64,000 bases of DNA from Pirellula sp. (GTDB lineage: Bacteria; Planctomycetota; Planctomycetia; Pirellulales; PNKZ01). Made by a program: the position numbers and the translations under genes. The stretch covers positions 23,150 to 87,149 of the forward strand of contig PNKZ01000026.1 in the NCBI GenBank assembly GCA_013822735.1. Reading direction: 5' to 3'. Shown here piece by piece: positions 8,395-17,460 of this stretch; the first letter of the stretch is position 1; the number at the start of each line of letters is the position of its first letter. The notes under the pieces are model-generated. The model was not told the DNA's origin and ran no database searches. It saw nothing but the letters and a program-made list of their open reading frames with translations.

Positions 8395-8486
8395 GCCTCC
8401 CTGTAGGTCTGCCGATTTACGAGTTCAATGACATGCGCCGCATCGAACATGTTCGCAATCTCGATCAAAAAATGATCTCCAGCCAT
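8391..8486 (-). CDS. 31-codon ORF coupled to the AbiU2-like gene
   Basis: ATG 8486, preceded by AAGGGA about 9 bases upstream, opens a frame MAGDHFLIEIANMFDAAHVI ending YREA. Its TGA overlaps the GTG start of the AbiU2-like gene (GTGA), the hallmark of translational coupling. It starts 13 bases after the SRAP stop. It could be a leader peptide, a small antitoxin for the HEPN protein or a coupling device. It is short, so chance cannot be ruled out, but the two junctions fit exactly. Confidence 0.45.
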   Translation of the reverse strand: MAGDHFLIEIANMFDAAHVIELVNRQTYREA

Positions 8487-8499
8487 ATCGAACGATCCC

Positions 8500-9165
8500 T
8501 TAGTTTTTTCCTTTTCGAGGCGACCGGGTCGCCTTAGGCTCGCCGATCGCCGAACCGACCACGCTCTTAACGTCAAATTGCTCCAATAGGGCGCCCAGCG
8601 GCTTCCTCTCTTGAAGCTCGGGGGCGAGCCATGCCGCGTGGAGTTCCTGCGGAAGCACGATAGGCATTCGATCGTGGAACCCGGCGAGCGCCGGGGTCGG
8701 ATCGCCGACGATTACCGTGCAGCTCTCTACGACTTCCCCGTTCCCTTCCCACCGATCCCAAAGTCCCGCCAACGCGAACGGACGTTGATCCGACAGGTGC
8801 ATCATGTACTTCTGCTTGACCGGGTTGCTCTTCGTGCCCCCGACCACCTTCCACTCGAACCAGCGGTCCGTCAGCACGAGGGATCGCCGCTTATTGAACG
8901 GTTCGCGATAGGTAGGTTTTTCCGCGACCGTTTCGGCCCTGGCATTGAACGAAGGGTATCGCGAGTCGGGCGTCCCCGTTTTCGACCAAAACGGAATGAT
9001 CCACCACTTCGCATTGGTCAGCGTCCGTTTGCCGTCCATCATCCGAACGATCGGAACGTCGTTTGTCGGCTGAAACTCGCTAGACTCGTATTCCAACGCG
9101 GCGTCCAGGGCGAATTGGGCGGCGAGATCGCCGAGCCAGGCGCGCAGGGTGAAACGTCCGCACAT
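8500..9165 (-). CDS. SRAP/YedK-HMCES family DNA-protein crosslink protein
   Basis: Start chosen at the ATG giving MCGRF, because Cys2 must be N-terminal after Met removal; a TTAGGA element lies upstream. All family catalytic residues are present in a 221-residue protein: Cys2, Asn74 in SFNARAET, Glu104 in DRWFEWK and His164 in HDRMPIVL. SRAP proteins form a thiazolidine crosslink with abasic sites in single-stranded DNA and shield them; they are usually linked to the SOS response. Here the gene heads a tight minus-strand group (31-codon ORF, AbiU2-like HEPN, Cys-rich protein). This suggests a DNA-damage or phage-DNA link, which is inference. The basic C-terminal tail (KATRSPRKGKN) is common. 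Confidence 0.93.
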   Translation of the reverse strand: MCGRFTLRAWLGDLAAQFALDAALEYESSEFQPTNDVPIVRMMDGKRTLTNAKWWIIPFWSKTGTPDSRYPSFNARAETVAEKPTYREPFNKRRSLVLTDRWFEWKVVGGTKSNPVKQKYMMHLSDQRPFALAGLWDRWEGNGEVVESCTVIVGDPTPALAGFHDRMPIVLPQELHAAWLAPELQERKPLGALLEQFDVKSVVGSAIGEPKATRSPRKGKN

Positions 9166-9206
9166 GGGCAAAAATCCTAAGGCATAGCGGTGCTGGCAAC
9201 CGATAG

Positions 9207-9240
9207 TCGACATGCGTACAGTGGAATTGTACTGTGTCGA
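9207..9240. promoter_or_regulatory. Nested inverted repeat upstream of the SRAP gene
   Basis: ACAGT (9218-9222) and ACTGT (9231-9235) are inverted with an 8-base spacer. They are flanked by TCGACA (9207-9212) and TGTCGA (9235-9240). The repeat sits 42-75 bases upstream of the SRAP start, where an operator could act. It does not match the E. coli (CTGT-N8-ACAG) or Bacillus LexA boxes. It may instead be part of the degraded IS end next to it. Confidence 0.25.
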
Positions 9241-9584
9241 GCCGCTGGAGAGCAAGATGCTTGTCGCCCACCTCGATGCTGACTGTTTTTACGATTCCGC
9301 GGAGAGGCTGATCGCCGACAAAGGCTATGATTCGGACGTGCTGGTGGCCGTCATCCGCTGCCATGGGCCCGGGCCGTCATCCCGCCTCGCAGCAACCGAC
9401 GGACGCCGCGGAACTACGACAAACGCAAGTACAAGCTTCGCAACCTTGCCGAACGTTTCATCAATCGCCTGAAGCACATCGCCGCGTCGCCACCCGATAC
9501 GACAAATCAGCACGCAACTACCTCGCGTTCACGCATCTTGCCGCCGCATTGACCCTACTCAACGTGACCGTCAACACGACCTAG
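9241..9584 (+). pseudogene. IS5-type transposase, 3' remnant with frameshifts
   Basis: Three frames must be joined to read a DDE transposase C-terminus: RLIADKGYDSDVL (9310-9340), then RSNRRTPRNYDKRKYKLRNL and AERFINRLKHI (9380-9480), then RRVATRYDKSARNYLAFTHL and AAALTLLNVTVNTT (9487-9584). This is the order of IS5-family transposases, with the catalytic Glu in the AERFIN helix. The N-terminal half is absent. It ends convergently on the metallopeptidase gene and marks a past insertion inside the island. Confidence 0.75.
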
Positions 9585-10555
9585 TCCTTCGGAAACAGCG
9601 CACGGAGCAATTCGGGGTTCTCGTATGAGCTCTCCAAAGCGTCTGCGAAACTCTCTCCAAAGAACTGTCGTGCTATTCTGACGCTACGAGTCCGAGGATT
9701 GGGATGCGAGGGCGATTCGTCTTCGGTTAGTAAGAAGAATAGATTGAACAAGAGGATGATCGCTTGGAGACCGTTCAGTGGACTGAAATTTCCTGGAATT
9801 GCCTGCAGCACCGTTTGCAGTAATTGAAACCCGGTTGCGTCAGCGGCGTACTCGATTGCGTGGTCCTTATTCTCCTCGAACTTTCGCAGCCACGGTCTAT
9901 CCTCGACAACGCAGAAGTCGGACTCGTTATCTAGATCGCCGTTCAGAAAGTGCCCTAACTCATGACAGACAATGAATAGCTCCATAAGGTGAAGCAGCGA
10001 GGACTGTCGACCGACAACGTACGGAGCTAGCTTAAGCATGGCCCCGTGCGGTGCGCCATATTGCTTGTACGTCTCCACCAGTTCCGGCAGGAACTCGCGA
10101 AGTTCTCCGACAGTCAATTCCTCTGCTGGCTTTCGGTTGCAATAAATCACCCGTCCTGGATCTTCCCAGGCGATCATAAGCTTGACGAACTTGTTGAGTA
10201 AAAGCAGGAGACCGTTGTTCAGCAAGATGGCGTACTTGCCGTCAGGGCTCTTGAAGATCGCAGCGTTCGCCTCGCCTGTGTCGAGAATGCCCACGGCGAT
10301 GTTCGGGACGATGCGAGCCGCCATGTCTGCAGCGAGGGAGCCGTATACGTGCTCCTTAAGTTGCGCACCGACAACCGCCATGCTCCGTAACTGTTCGGCC
10401 GTGTACGTCACCGTGTTATCAAGCGCATTCAGGTCTGCTTGGGTTCTGGCCATAAACTCCGAGTCGGGCGCGCCTTCAAGGGCCGATTCGGCATATTCTG
10501 TCTGTAGCTGTGACAGGAAGTCTTCGGGCGTGGAGAACGATTGACGCGTCTTCAT
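9581..10555 (-). CDS. Zincin-type metallopeptidase, HELGH motif
   Basis: ATG 10555 (MKTRQSF) is preferred over the upstream 10588 start. The 324-residue protein has H198-E-L-G-H202 in a hydrophobic helix (LMELFIVCHELGHFLNGD) and, 30 residues later, E235-YAAD, which fits the third zinc ligand of a gluzincin/M48-like site. A preceding segment NNGLLLLLNKFV is hydrophobic but probably buried. There is no signal peptide, so the peptidase appears cytosolic. It lies 77 bases downstream of the Shedu-like gene on the same strand and may be its accessory protease. The zinc motif is visible; the family and partner are not certain. Confidence 0.65.
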   Translation of the reverse strand: MKTRQSFSTPEDFLSQLQTEYAESALEGAPDSEFMARTQADLNALDNTVTYTAEQLRSMAVVGAQLKEHVYGSLAADMAARIVPNIAVGILDTGEANAAIFKSPDGKYAILLNNGLLLLLNKFVKLMIAWEDPGRVIYCNRKPAEELTVGELREFLPELVETYKQYGAPHGAMLKLAPYVVGRQSSLLHLMELFIVCHELGHFLNGDLDNESDFCVVEDRPWLRKFEENKDHAIEYAADATGFQLLQTVLQAIPGNFSPLNGLQAIILLFNLFFLLTEDESPSHPNPRTRSVRIARQFFGESFADALESSYENPELLRALFPKD

Positions 10556-10631
10556 TTTTGCGCACTGCGCTCCTGGGTATCGAGACAAGCTGAGTCATGC
10601 GGGAAAGATTTTTAGTCCGCAAACCAACGTG

Positions 10632-11873
10632 CTATGTTCGCGCCGATCGGATTATCGAAAGGCGCTGCTGAGCGCTCGCAACGATGTCGTCATACGTGAC
10701 GATGTCTATACCTTGGAGACTGTCACTTAATTTCTGACGGTCGAATGCATCTCGAAATTCAGAAGACGACCCTATAATGACGCCCAATTGCGGGCGATAG
10801 ATTTCGATTCCTAATCGTGCTTTAAGCTGTTCGCGATTGCTCCGTACCTCGAACCAGTCTCGATACTCGCGTAACTGCGCTTGGGCTTCTAAAACCGCGG
10901 CTGAAAACCGATCACGATTCTTTTGTCGACGTATGAGCTTCTCGCTTGGAAGCTTGAGATCGAGAATGGTCGCCCGTTGCGCTTCCGGATCTATTAGAAG
11001 GAAATCCGGCACCAACGGTCCGTCGTCCTCGCGACGGAGGTAGATGTGGGGGAAAACATCACGCTTGTCCCAGCGCCGAAAAAACTGCGGATGTTTCTCA
11101 AAGAAAAGCTGAAGATCCAGTTCTTTCGCTCGTGGATGATTGATGAGATCTTCCAATTCCATCAATTCGGACGGAGTTACGCTTCCGTACTGCTCCCTGA
11201 AATGGGACAGAACTGCAAGGTTGGGCCGCGCCTCCCCGTTTGCTCCTGCTAGTAAGTATGGGTCGAGGATGCTCATCGCGCGAAAGACGATACGATTTCC
11301 CTCCGTCGTCAGAAGGTAGGGAATGTCCTCGGCAGTTTCTTGCCCTTCGATGGCAGCGAACAACTCTTGTACCTTTGGCGCCTTTGCGAGCGGAGTCCAT
11401 GCGTGGTAGCCGAGCCCCCACATCAACGTCTCGATTGAGAAGGTGCTGTGGAGAACCTGATCCGTGAATCCAATCGCGGGCTCCTCGCCATTGGTCCGCG
11501 TGACATTGATAATTGCCCGCAAGTAATGGCCGACTCCAATTGTCTTGCCTGGGGTTGCAAGTGCAGTTGCAACGTCGAGTATCGAACATAACCGCGCGCT
11601 TGGCTTGACCTCCGCAGGCTCGCACTTCGGTGCCGAACTGTATTCATGGAAAAGATTCAAGCGACTCTCGTCTAAGTCGATCAGTCTAGTGAGCGTCGTA
11701 TTCAATCGGTACAGCGCCAGCGTCAAATAAGAGTCGGGAAAACCTCGATCTTCCGGCTTTAAGTCCGGACAACTTGCGGAAACCTCAACCGCTCGCATGA
11801 GCTTTTGATCGAACTCAAGTCCGTGACGCCGGAGCTGAGACAACAATGGCGTTCGTTGATTGAAGCGAATCAT
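10632..11873 (-). CDS. Shedu-like nuclease (SduA C-terminal/DUF4263 domain)
   Basis: The 413-residue protein has a variable N-terminal part with a Clp-N-like helical segment (SARLCSILDVATALATPG, GVGHYLRAI), then a DUF4263-like domain. That domain reads: FFEKHPQFFR; P289-D290 in PLVPDFLLIDPE; D305-L-K307 in RATILDLKLP; a Gln-rich helix EAQAQLREYRDWF; RPQLGVIIGSSSEF; and IDIVTYDDIV. This is the PD-(D/E)XK core order of Shedu proteins, which protect bacteria from phage as one-gene systems. The usual ExK is DLK here. The variable N-terminus is where Shedu proteins differ and probably sense the trigger. It is likely to act alone or with the adjacent metallopeptidase. Confidence 0.75.
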   Translation of the reverse strand: MIRFNQRTPLLSQLRRHGLEFDQKLMRAVEVSASCPDLKPEDRGFPDSYLTLALYRLNTTLTRLIDLDESRLNLFHEYSSAPKCEPAEVKPSARLCSILDVATALATPGKTIGVGHYLRAIINVTRTNGEEPAIGFTDQVLHSTFSIETLMWGLGYHAWTPLAKAPKVQELFAAIEGQETAEDIPYLLTTEGNRIVFRAMSILDPYLLAGANGEARPNLAVLSHFREQYGSVTPSELMELEDLINHPRAKELDLQLFFEKHPQFFRRWDKRDVFPHIYLRREDDGPLVPDFLLIDPEAQRATILDLKLPSEKLIRRQKNRDRFSAAVLEAQAQLREYRDWFEVRSNREQLKARLGIEIYRPQLGVIIGSSSEFRDAFDRQKLSDSLQGIDIVTYDDIVASAQQRLSIIRSART

Positions 11874-12459
11874 AAAATGCTCATAAGCAAGCTAGCAATT
11901 GTTGCCGGTCATGATTCTATCGTGGTTTCGCCCACGTGTACGCGCTATGATGGAGAGGTTCCTCCCCAACCATAGCCCGCGAACAATTCTCTCATCCGGC
12001 AGCCGAATTCCTCTTCAATAAGCTGGAGCATTTGAGCCAGCGTTCCGGCGTCAGTAGGGGAGTCGCATTCGAGCACTGGCTCTCCAAACGCCCTTCGACG
12101 GCAGCATGATCCACTTTGCGGCGCTTCGTTCGGCGACACGAAGGATGGCACGTCGGCGGCGGCGAAACAGTCTACGGATCACCGCGAGCAGGTGGAATCA
12201 ACCTACTGTTGCGACCGGCCGAAGTTGCGGTGGAACGGCGATCCGGATGCACCGGGGGGCGCTTGCGAAAATTGCGGCTACGTCATCGCCGAGCAGGGGA
12301 ACGTCTTGATATGGCGGCAGGCCGATTCAAGCGACTCAGTCGGCACCCCGGAGCAAGAACAAAAGAGTCCGACGCGACGCATGCGGGTCTCGACGTATTG
12401 CCGTTTTACTCCTAGGAGTCTAGCTGAGGGACGTAGCGCGATCGACGCGTTGAGTGTCG
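11874..12459. other. Gap with two short coding-like fragments
   Basis: No intact gene. On the minus strand, 11945-12151 could encode a 68-aa product whose second half looks protein-like (LECDSPTDAGTLAQMLQLIE). On the plus strand, a frame from GTG 12192 reads YCCDRPKLRWNGDPDAPGG then ACENCGYVIAEQGNVLIWRQ, a Cys-pair ribbon-like fragment. It loses sense after about 12340 and runs into the STAND gene. Both may be remnants; nothing else was seen. Confidence 0.3.
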
Positions 12460-15400
12460 CTAATCGCCAGCAGGGCGTCGAAAGTCGATAGAGACGACAA
12501 CCAATCCCTCGACGCCATCATTCGCCAGCAATTCGTGAGCGCGTTCTTCAAGAAGCCGAATAACCCCTTCGTAATCTACGGACTCGGTGCCAACGCCAGT
12601 TTCCCACTTTTGTTTATTCCCAGTCATGCCCACGACGTAAATCCCAAACCGAGACTTGTGCGCTCGTAGGTACTGGCCGACTAGTTGATTCTCTAATCTC
12701 TCTAAAAGTTGCGGGAGCGTCCATGCGAAGGCCCACTTTATTTCGATCGACACAGGCGCCGTCGCAGGATTCTCAATCCGGATATCAGGTCGCTGATCCT
12801 GATCAATCTCAGCCTCTTGCGGGCAGGTATATCGACTACGTGCTCGCTCCTCAAGTTTTCTCTTGAGCCAACGTCGAAGTCCCGATTCGTTATCGTTACG
12901 ATGCACTTCTTCGCGAAGGCTATTGTCAGACGCTTCAACATCGTATTTGATTTCCTCAAGGCGCTTGCGCACAATTTTGAAGAGTTCGTGGTCAGATTTA
13001 GGGCTCGCTTCGTGTTCAGTGGCAAACGCACGAACATCGTTAAGAGTCCAAGGGAGACCATCGGCGTCAATATCGATGCGCTCATCGAGCAAGTGGCGCA
13101 TCCAATCGCGTTCGGGAAGCAACGACGCGTCTTCAATCAGTTCTCGCAATACATTCCCGGCACCAGGATCATCAATGCGGCTCAGCTGCGTCAGCAGTTT
13201 GTTGCGAAACGACTCCGCACCGTCGCGTGCCGTGGGTGAGTACGCGCCTCCGCTACGATCGAGATCGTCGCACGAGCGAACGTGACGGTATACCAATGGA
13301 ATCAGTTTCCGCAGCGCTTTCGAGGTGAGGAAACTCGGCTCCGCTACGATTGGCAATCGCTCGCGACGTTCGCCGTCGAGCATATTGCAAATAGAAATCA
13401 TGACGTCATCCGCCATTGATTGACCATGAAGTCGCGATTCCAATATCGAGACAACAGAGTCTGCGTCACCTTGCAGGCCGACGGCGCACCACAATGTGAA
13501 CGCTGAATGGTCGATTGAAAGCGTTCCACACCGATCAATAGCGATCCTGAGAAGAGATGGGGCGACTGAACTACCCGACTTGAGCAATAGCGAGAGAGCC
13601 TGCTCGAGAATTGAATGATTATATGGATCGCCGATTGTCAATTGATCAAGTACTGTATCACGAACAAGACTCGCCAGTGTTCCTGATACCCACGCAAGAT
13701 CAGCAAGCACGTCGTTCGCAAGGTATCTGTCAGCAGGGTATTTCCATTCCCCCTCAACACATGCCCGAAGTACTTTGCCGACAGGCTCGGGATGCCGCTG
13801 AGCGAGAGCATTGAACCAGACGGGAAATCCATTGAGTTCGTTCACTGCATAGCGTGCCGCGAGTTCGGCGTGTTGGGCCGTTAAGTCGTCGAAATTCAGT
13901 TCATTATCGACGATAGACGCTTGTAGGCCTCCAAGTCCCACGACGACGCGGTGGTCTGTTTCATTTGGCACGGGCTTTTCGTGCGGCAACTCCGGCTCGA
14001 AGTGCGTCCATGCCCTTTTGCATCCTGTACGAGCAGCCCATGTAATCAACCGGCCTCTCTTTTTTTTCAAAGCATCCCAATTGCTCGGTGCCCAATGGCG
14101 ACGGTCCTTATCCGTCTCTTGGCAGAGAAACGACAGCCAGCCCGTCTTTCGTCCGGAACTAAGAACTCTCAAATGCCGGTAGAACATCCATTGGTCTCGC
14201 AGGCGCCGCAAAGAGCGCCTCGGGCGGTCGATCAGACGAGTCTTCCACGTCTCCCACCAATATGAATCACTAAGATTGAACCTAAGTTGTCGCAGGCGGG
14301 CAAACCGAGCGGATCGGAATGCCGTCTCCGCGATTGTGCGTAGCGTCTGGTTTGCACTTACCGCTTGCCTGATCTGGCGCCGTTCGCTCGCTTTTCGTCC
14401 GAAAAACGACCAGGCATACAAGGCGATATTGAGAGCAAGCTCTCTATCGGCCGCATCAGCACACGTCCGAACGTCCTCCAACAGCCATGCAAGGTCCGTC
14501 CGATCCCAATGGACGAGGGATCGGTGCCGAGACAGACTATGAAAGTGAACAGTCTCTGGAGGATTCGCGGTGCGACACTCCCAAACAGCATTCCAAAAAC
14601 AAGTACGCCGCACACTTGGATGGTAGGCAGTCAATCTTTCGATGTTTTTCGTTTCGGTATGAGGTCGTTGCAGAAAGAAGACGGATCGTCCGAGCATCAT
14701 TAGTGCCTTCGCCGCATCCGTACATTCCTGGGATGTGAGTGACGGCTGGCAGAGTACCGAATTTAGAACGACGGGAAGAATATCGACGATCCACACGAAC
14801 TGTTCTGATATTCCCGTTGATGTGTTGCCAACCGAAACATGCGGCGCCGTTTGGGCCAATTCAAGCAGCTCAGCCAACAATAGGCCGCCGTTTTTCAACG
14901 GATGGCATTCTTTGAGATGCGATACGATCCGCCATGAATCAACTTGCCGTTCCGAACTGACGATTCCTTTGCGAAGAATCGACACGAATGTCGATTCATC
15001 CAGGGCTTCAGGATAGAGCGCTTCGCAGATCAACGAAGAAAGGGCGCTCGACATGTGAGGCGTCGTCGAAGCGTACTCTCGAAGTCGCTGCTTGATGCTG
15101 GTCGTTCCAATATCGCGAACCGCAGCCACGGCGCTTTGCTTCAGATCATCGGGCTCTTCATCCGATGTAATGATGCCAATGACGGTATCAAGGCACGTCG
15201 GAAGCGGCCCAAAGCGCACAATCGAGAGAAATTCATTACGCACGTCCGTGGAGAGCGTTCGATCGGAGACATACCGCGAAATGTCATCGCTAAGATCCGG
15301 GGTAGCGAATCGCCGGATCATATCTCTGGATGTTTGAAGCCATACGCGACGTCTATCTCGATACCGCGTCGCAATAGCTGCAAGAAGTGATTGTTTGTAA

Positions 15401-16764
15401 GCGACGGACAACGCCGCAGGATCGCCAAGCTCTAGAAAGATCTCAGGGCTTGCTTTGAGCACCCACGAGCGCACTTCTTGATTCCATCGCATTTCGCCTG
15501 ACGAAAGCCATGCAGTGATCGGCGCGAGGCTGCGTCGCATCACTAGCTCGCCATCCACAACGGCGAACAGAACATCCTTCAGAGTCGTAACAGGGCAGCC
15601 ATCGTGAATTCGCGAAATCATCCATCGAGCTGCCAGGTACTCGGCAATTCGCCTGTGATGAAATCGAATTTGACCGTAACTCTCGCTATCGAAAAGCGGT
15701 CGAGCTAAAAGCGCACCCGTTTCCGCGGGCATCCAGTCCGGAGGAAGGCATTGAATCGCGTCCAGCGTGTCCTGGGCGACGAAAGTGTCATCCGGCACCT
15801 TAAAAGAGATGCGTCTACATAGGAGGGACGCCGCCCCTAATGCTCGCGCTCCCTCGGCGGCTTTTGCTTCGGAAAGGGGATCAGCCTTTTGCCGTTCGAT
15901 CCTTTCCCGCAATTTGATTGTTACGTCATGTGAAACGATCTCTGTCAGGCTTCCCAGTCGGCCGTGGTCACTCCAATACTCCGCCAGATCGATGACGTCC
16001 AACGGTCTACGAGCAAAATCCCACGCAGATCGTTCGTCGAGAGCGGCAACGAACTTTTCGGGGTGTGGTAACTTCCTCGCCGTTGCAAATCTGAGTACGC
16101 GTTCTCGATCGAGTGGTTCGATTTGCACCACGAGAAGTGCTGGTTTGTCGGATCGGTCACGATCGTCCTCAACCTCTCCATGCGTTTCGCCATCATCTAG
16201 TGAACTCGAAAGCGGTTCCGCAGTGGAGCGTATGCCGAAGCGACCAAGAACCTCTTGCTGGTCGACTCCAGGCAACCATTCGCTGATTCGAGATGTGATG
16301 ACAAAACGCGCGCGTTCAAGCTGCGGATATCCGATTGCACGACTCAACCTGTCGATTGCCGTATGAAAGTCGCTATGCTTCCGTAACTTTGCTTCGTCGA
16401 CCGAATCCAAATAAAACGTCGCGCTCGCTCGCGAACGTCGCCAGGAATCAAAACGCTTCGCCGCGCCCGTGTCCAAAAGGGAATTCACGGACTCATTTAC
16501 TAGTCGTTCTAGTTGAATGAGAAATGCGTTCTGTTTCCGTTCGACGGCGAGCCTGTGTTGGTCACGTAGTTCCCAACTTTTTCCGCTTCCCGGTTCTCCA
16601 AGGATCACGACAAGGCGGTGTGCGAGTAAATCCGTCCAGCCATAGTCCGATCCAGCCGAATACGCGGTGACGTAACTTTTCAGCGCGCGGCGCTCTATCC
16701 GCTCGTTTAAATCTAATTTGCGAAAACGGCGGTCGAGGTCAATATGCTCCAGTGCCTGTGTCAT
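12460..16764 (-). CDS. STAND/NACHT-like NTPase with C-terminal PD-(D/E)XK-like nuclease domain
   Basis: The protein has 1434 residues. Near the N-terminus are Walker A GEPGSGKS (56-63), Walker B FYLDSVDE (117-124, the acidic DxxDE style of NACHT NTPases) and a sensor-like RFVITSR (153-159). About 1000 residues of helical sequence follow, without clear motifs; this could be a sensor or a repeat scaffold. The C-terminal 110 residues have D1327 in RPDIRIEN, E1341-I-K1343 in VSIEIKWAF, and a Gln/Tyr helix (ENQLVGQYL), a PD-(D/E)XK nuclease pattern, then strands GIYVVGMTG and GLVVVSIDF. STAND proteins of the Avs/bNACHT kind usually carry effectors at the N-terminus; here the nuclease-like part is at the C-terminus. 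It is probably a one-gene anti-phage sensor-nuclease (inference). Confidence 0.75.
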   Translation of the reverse strand: MTQALEHIDLDRRFRKLDLNERIERRALKSYVTAYSAGSDYGWTDLLAHRLVVILGEPGSGKSWELRDQHRLAVERKQNAFLIQLERLVNESVNSLLDTGAAKRFDSWRRSRASATFYLDSVDEAKLRKHSDFHTAIDRLSRAIGYPQLERARFVITSRISEWLPGVDQQEVLGRFGIRSTAEPLSSSLDDGETHGEVEDDRDRSDKPALLVVQIEPLDRERVLRFATARKLPHPEKFVAALDERSAWDFARRPLDVIDLAEYWSDHGRLGSLTEIVSHDVTIKLRERIERQKADPLSEAKAAEGARALGAASLLCRRISFKVPDDTFVAQDTLDAIQCLPPDWMPAETGALLARPLFDSESYGQIRFHHRRIAEYLAARWMISRIHDGCPVTTLKDVLFAVVDGELVMRRSLAPITAWLSSGEMRWNQEVRSWVLKASPEIFLELGDPAALSVAYKQSLLAAIATRYRDRRRVWLQTSRDMIRRFATPDLSDDISRYVSDRTLSTDVRNEFLSIVRFGPLPTCLDTVIGIITSDEEPDDLKQSAVAAVRDIGTTSIKQRLREYASTTPHMSSALSSLICEALYPEALDESTFVSILRKGIVSSERQVDSWRIVSHLKECHPLKNGGLLLAELLELAQTAPHVSVGNTSTGISEQFVWIVDILPVVLNSVLCQPSLTSQECTDAAKALMMLGRSVFFLQRPHTETKNIERLTAYHPSVRRTCFWNAVWECRTANPPETVHFHSLSRHRSLVHWDRTDLAWLLEDVRTCADAADRELALNIALYAWSFFGRKASERRQIRQAVSANQTLRTIAETAFRSARFARLRQLRFNLSDSYWWETWKTRLIDRPRRSLRRLRDQWMFYRHLRVLSSGRKTGWLSFLCQETDKDRRHWAPSNWDALKKKRGRLITWAARTGCKRAWTHFEPELPHEKPVPNETDHRVVVGLGGLQASIVDNELNFDDLTAQHAELAARYAVNELNGFPVWFNALAQRHPEPVGKVLRACVEGEWKYPADRYLANDVLADLAWVSGTLASLVRDTVLDQLTIGDPYNHSILEQALSLLLKSGSSVAPSLLRIAIDRCGTLSIDHSAFTLWCAVGLQGDADSVVSILESRLHGQSMADDVMISICNMLDGERRERLPIVAEPSFLTSKALRKLIPLVYRHVRSCDDLDRSGGAYSPTARDGAESFRNKLLTQLSRIDDPGAGNVLRELIEDASLLPERDWMRHLLDERIDIDADGLPWTLNDVRAFATEHEASPKSDHELFKIVRKRLEEIKYDVEASDNSLREEVHRNDNESGLRRWLKRKLEERARSRYTCPQEAEIDQDQRPDIRIENPATAPVSIEIKWAFAWTLPQLLERLENQLVGQYLRAHKSRFGIYVVGMTGNKQKWETGVGTESVDYEGVIRLLEERAHELLANDGVEGLVVVSIDFRRPAGD

Positions 16765-17142
16765 TGACGAATTGCCAGAGGCTCAAGAAATCGAATTGAA
16801 ACTGAGACAGGCGTAATGTTGAGATCAGCCCAATTGACAAGCAGACGGACGAGCCCACAACATACGACTTTGATCCGAACGCGGCAACGACTTGTTCGAT
16901 GTGAGCGTTCTGTCGTTGTCGACAACTTCACTGCGTCGGCGAATAGCCGCAGGAATTCGTCTTGCTTGTATGATCTTTTTGTCGCATCGAAGACTCGACG
17001 ACGAGTTGTTTCGTCAGTAGAGTCGCGAGTGACCCATAACGTCCTTTTGGCACTGTCGATATCTCGGAGCTACCGACCCCGTCACGTATGTTGCGTGATG
17101 TCATCGTCACCGGCAATCGTCAACTCGGACGAGCCATCGCTG
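16765..17142. other. No gene seen
   Basis: This stretch upstream of the STAND gene must hold its promoter. Short frames on both strands are Arg/Ser-rich and look like chance. It ends at the integrase remnant. Confidence 0.4.
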
Positions 17143-17460
17143 GCGCAGTGCCGTCGCTGATCCTTGACACGGGCGACGATGCGTGTCGTCGCTACGTCGA
17201 CTGGCTCGCGGCGACCATTCGGAACCGCAAAACGCGAGAAGCGTACGCCCGGGCGATCCGCCGGTTTCCGGACTGGTGCGAACTGCATCAGGTCACGCAC
17301 GAGTCTCACCTCTTTTCTTGTCGCCGCGTATACCGAGCAACTCGGCGGAGAGCGGTCGGCCCCATCGGCGCGGACGCCGTGACGTTCGCCCGTTGACGTC
17401 AAACCGGAGGTTACCGCACTCCTCGCAGAGGGCACGGAGGCGTTGGCTGTGACGACTGGT
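17143..17460 (+). pseudogene. Tyrosine recombinase (integrase), N-terminal remnant
   Basis: Frame one reads SLILDTGDDACRRYVDWLAA then TIRNRKTREAYARAIRRFPD and WCELHQV, the core-binding (SAM-like) N-terminal domain of tyrosine recombinases. A shift then gives FLVAAYTEQLGGERSAPSAR, the usual next helix (VAAYIEQL). Another shift is needed at about 17400 (KPEVTALLAEGTEALA). The catalytic domain is missing. It lies between the STAND gene and a transposase remnant and may record integration of the island. Confidence 0.7.
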
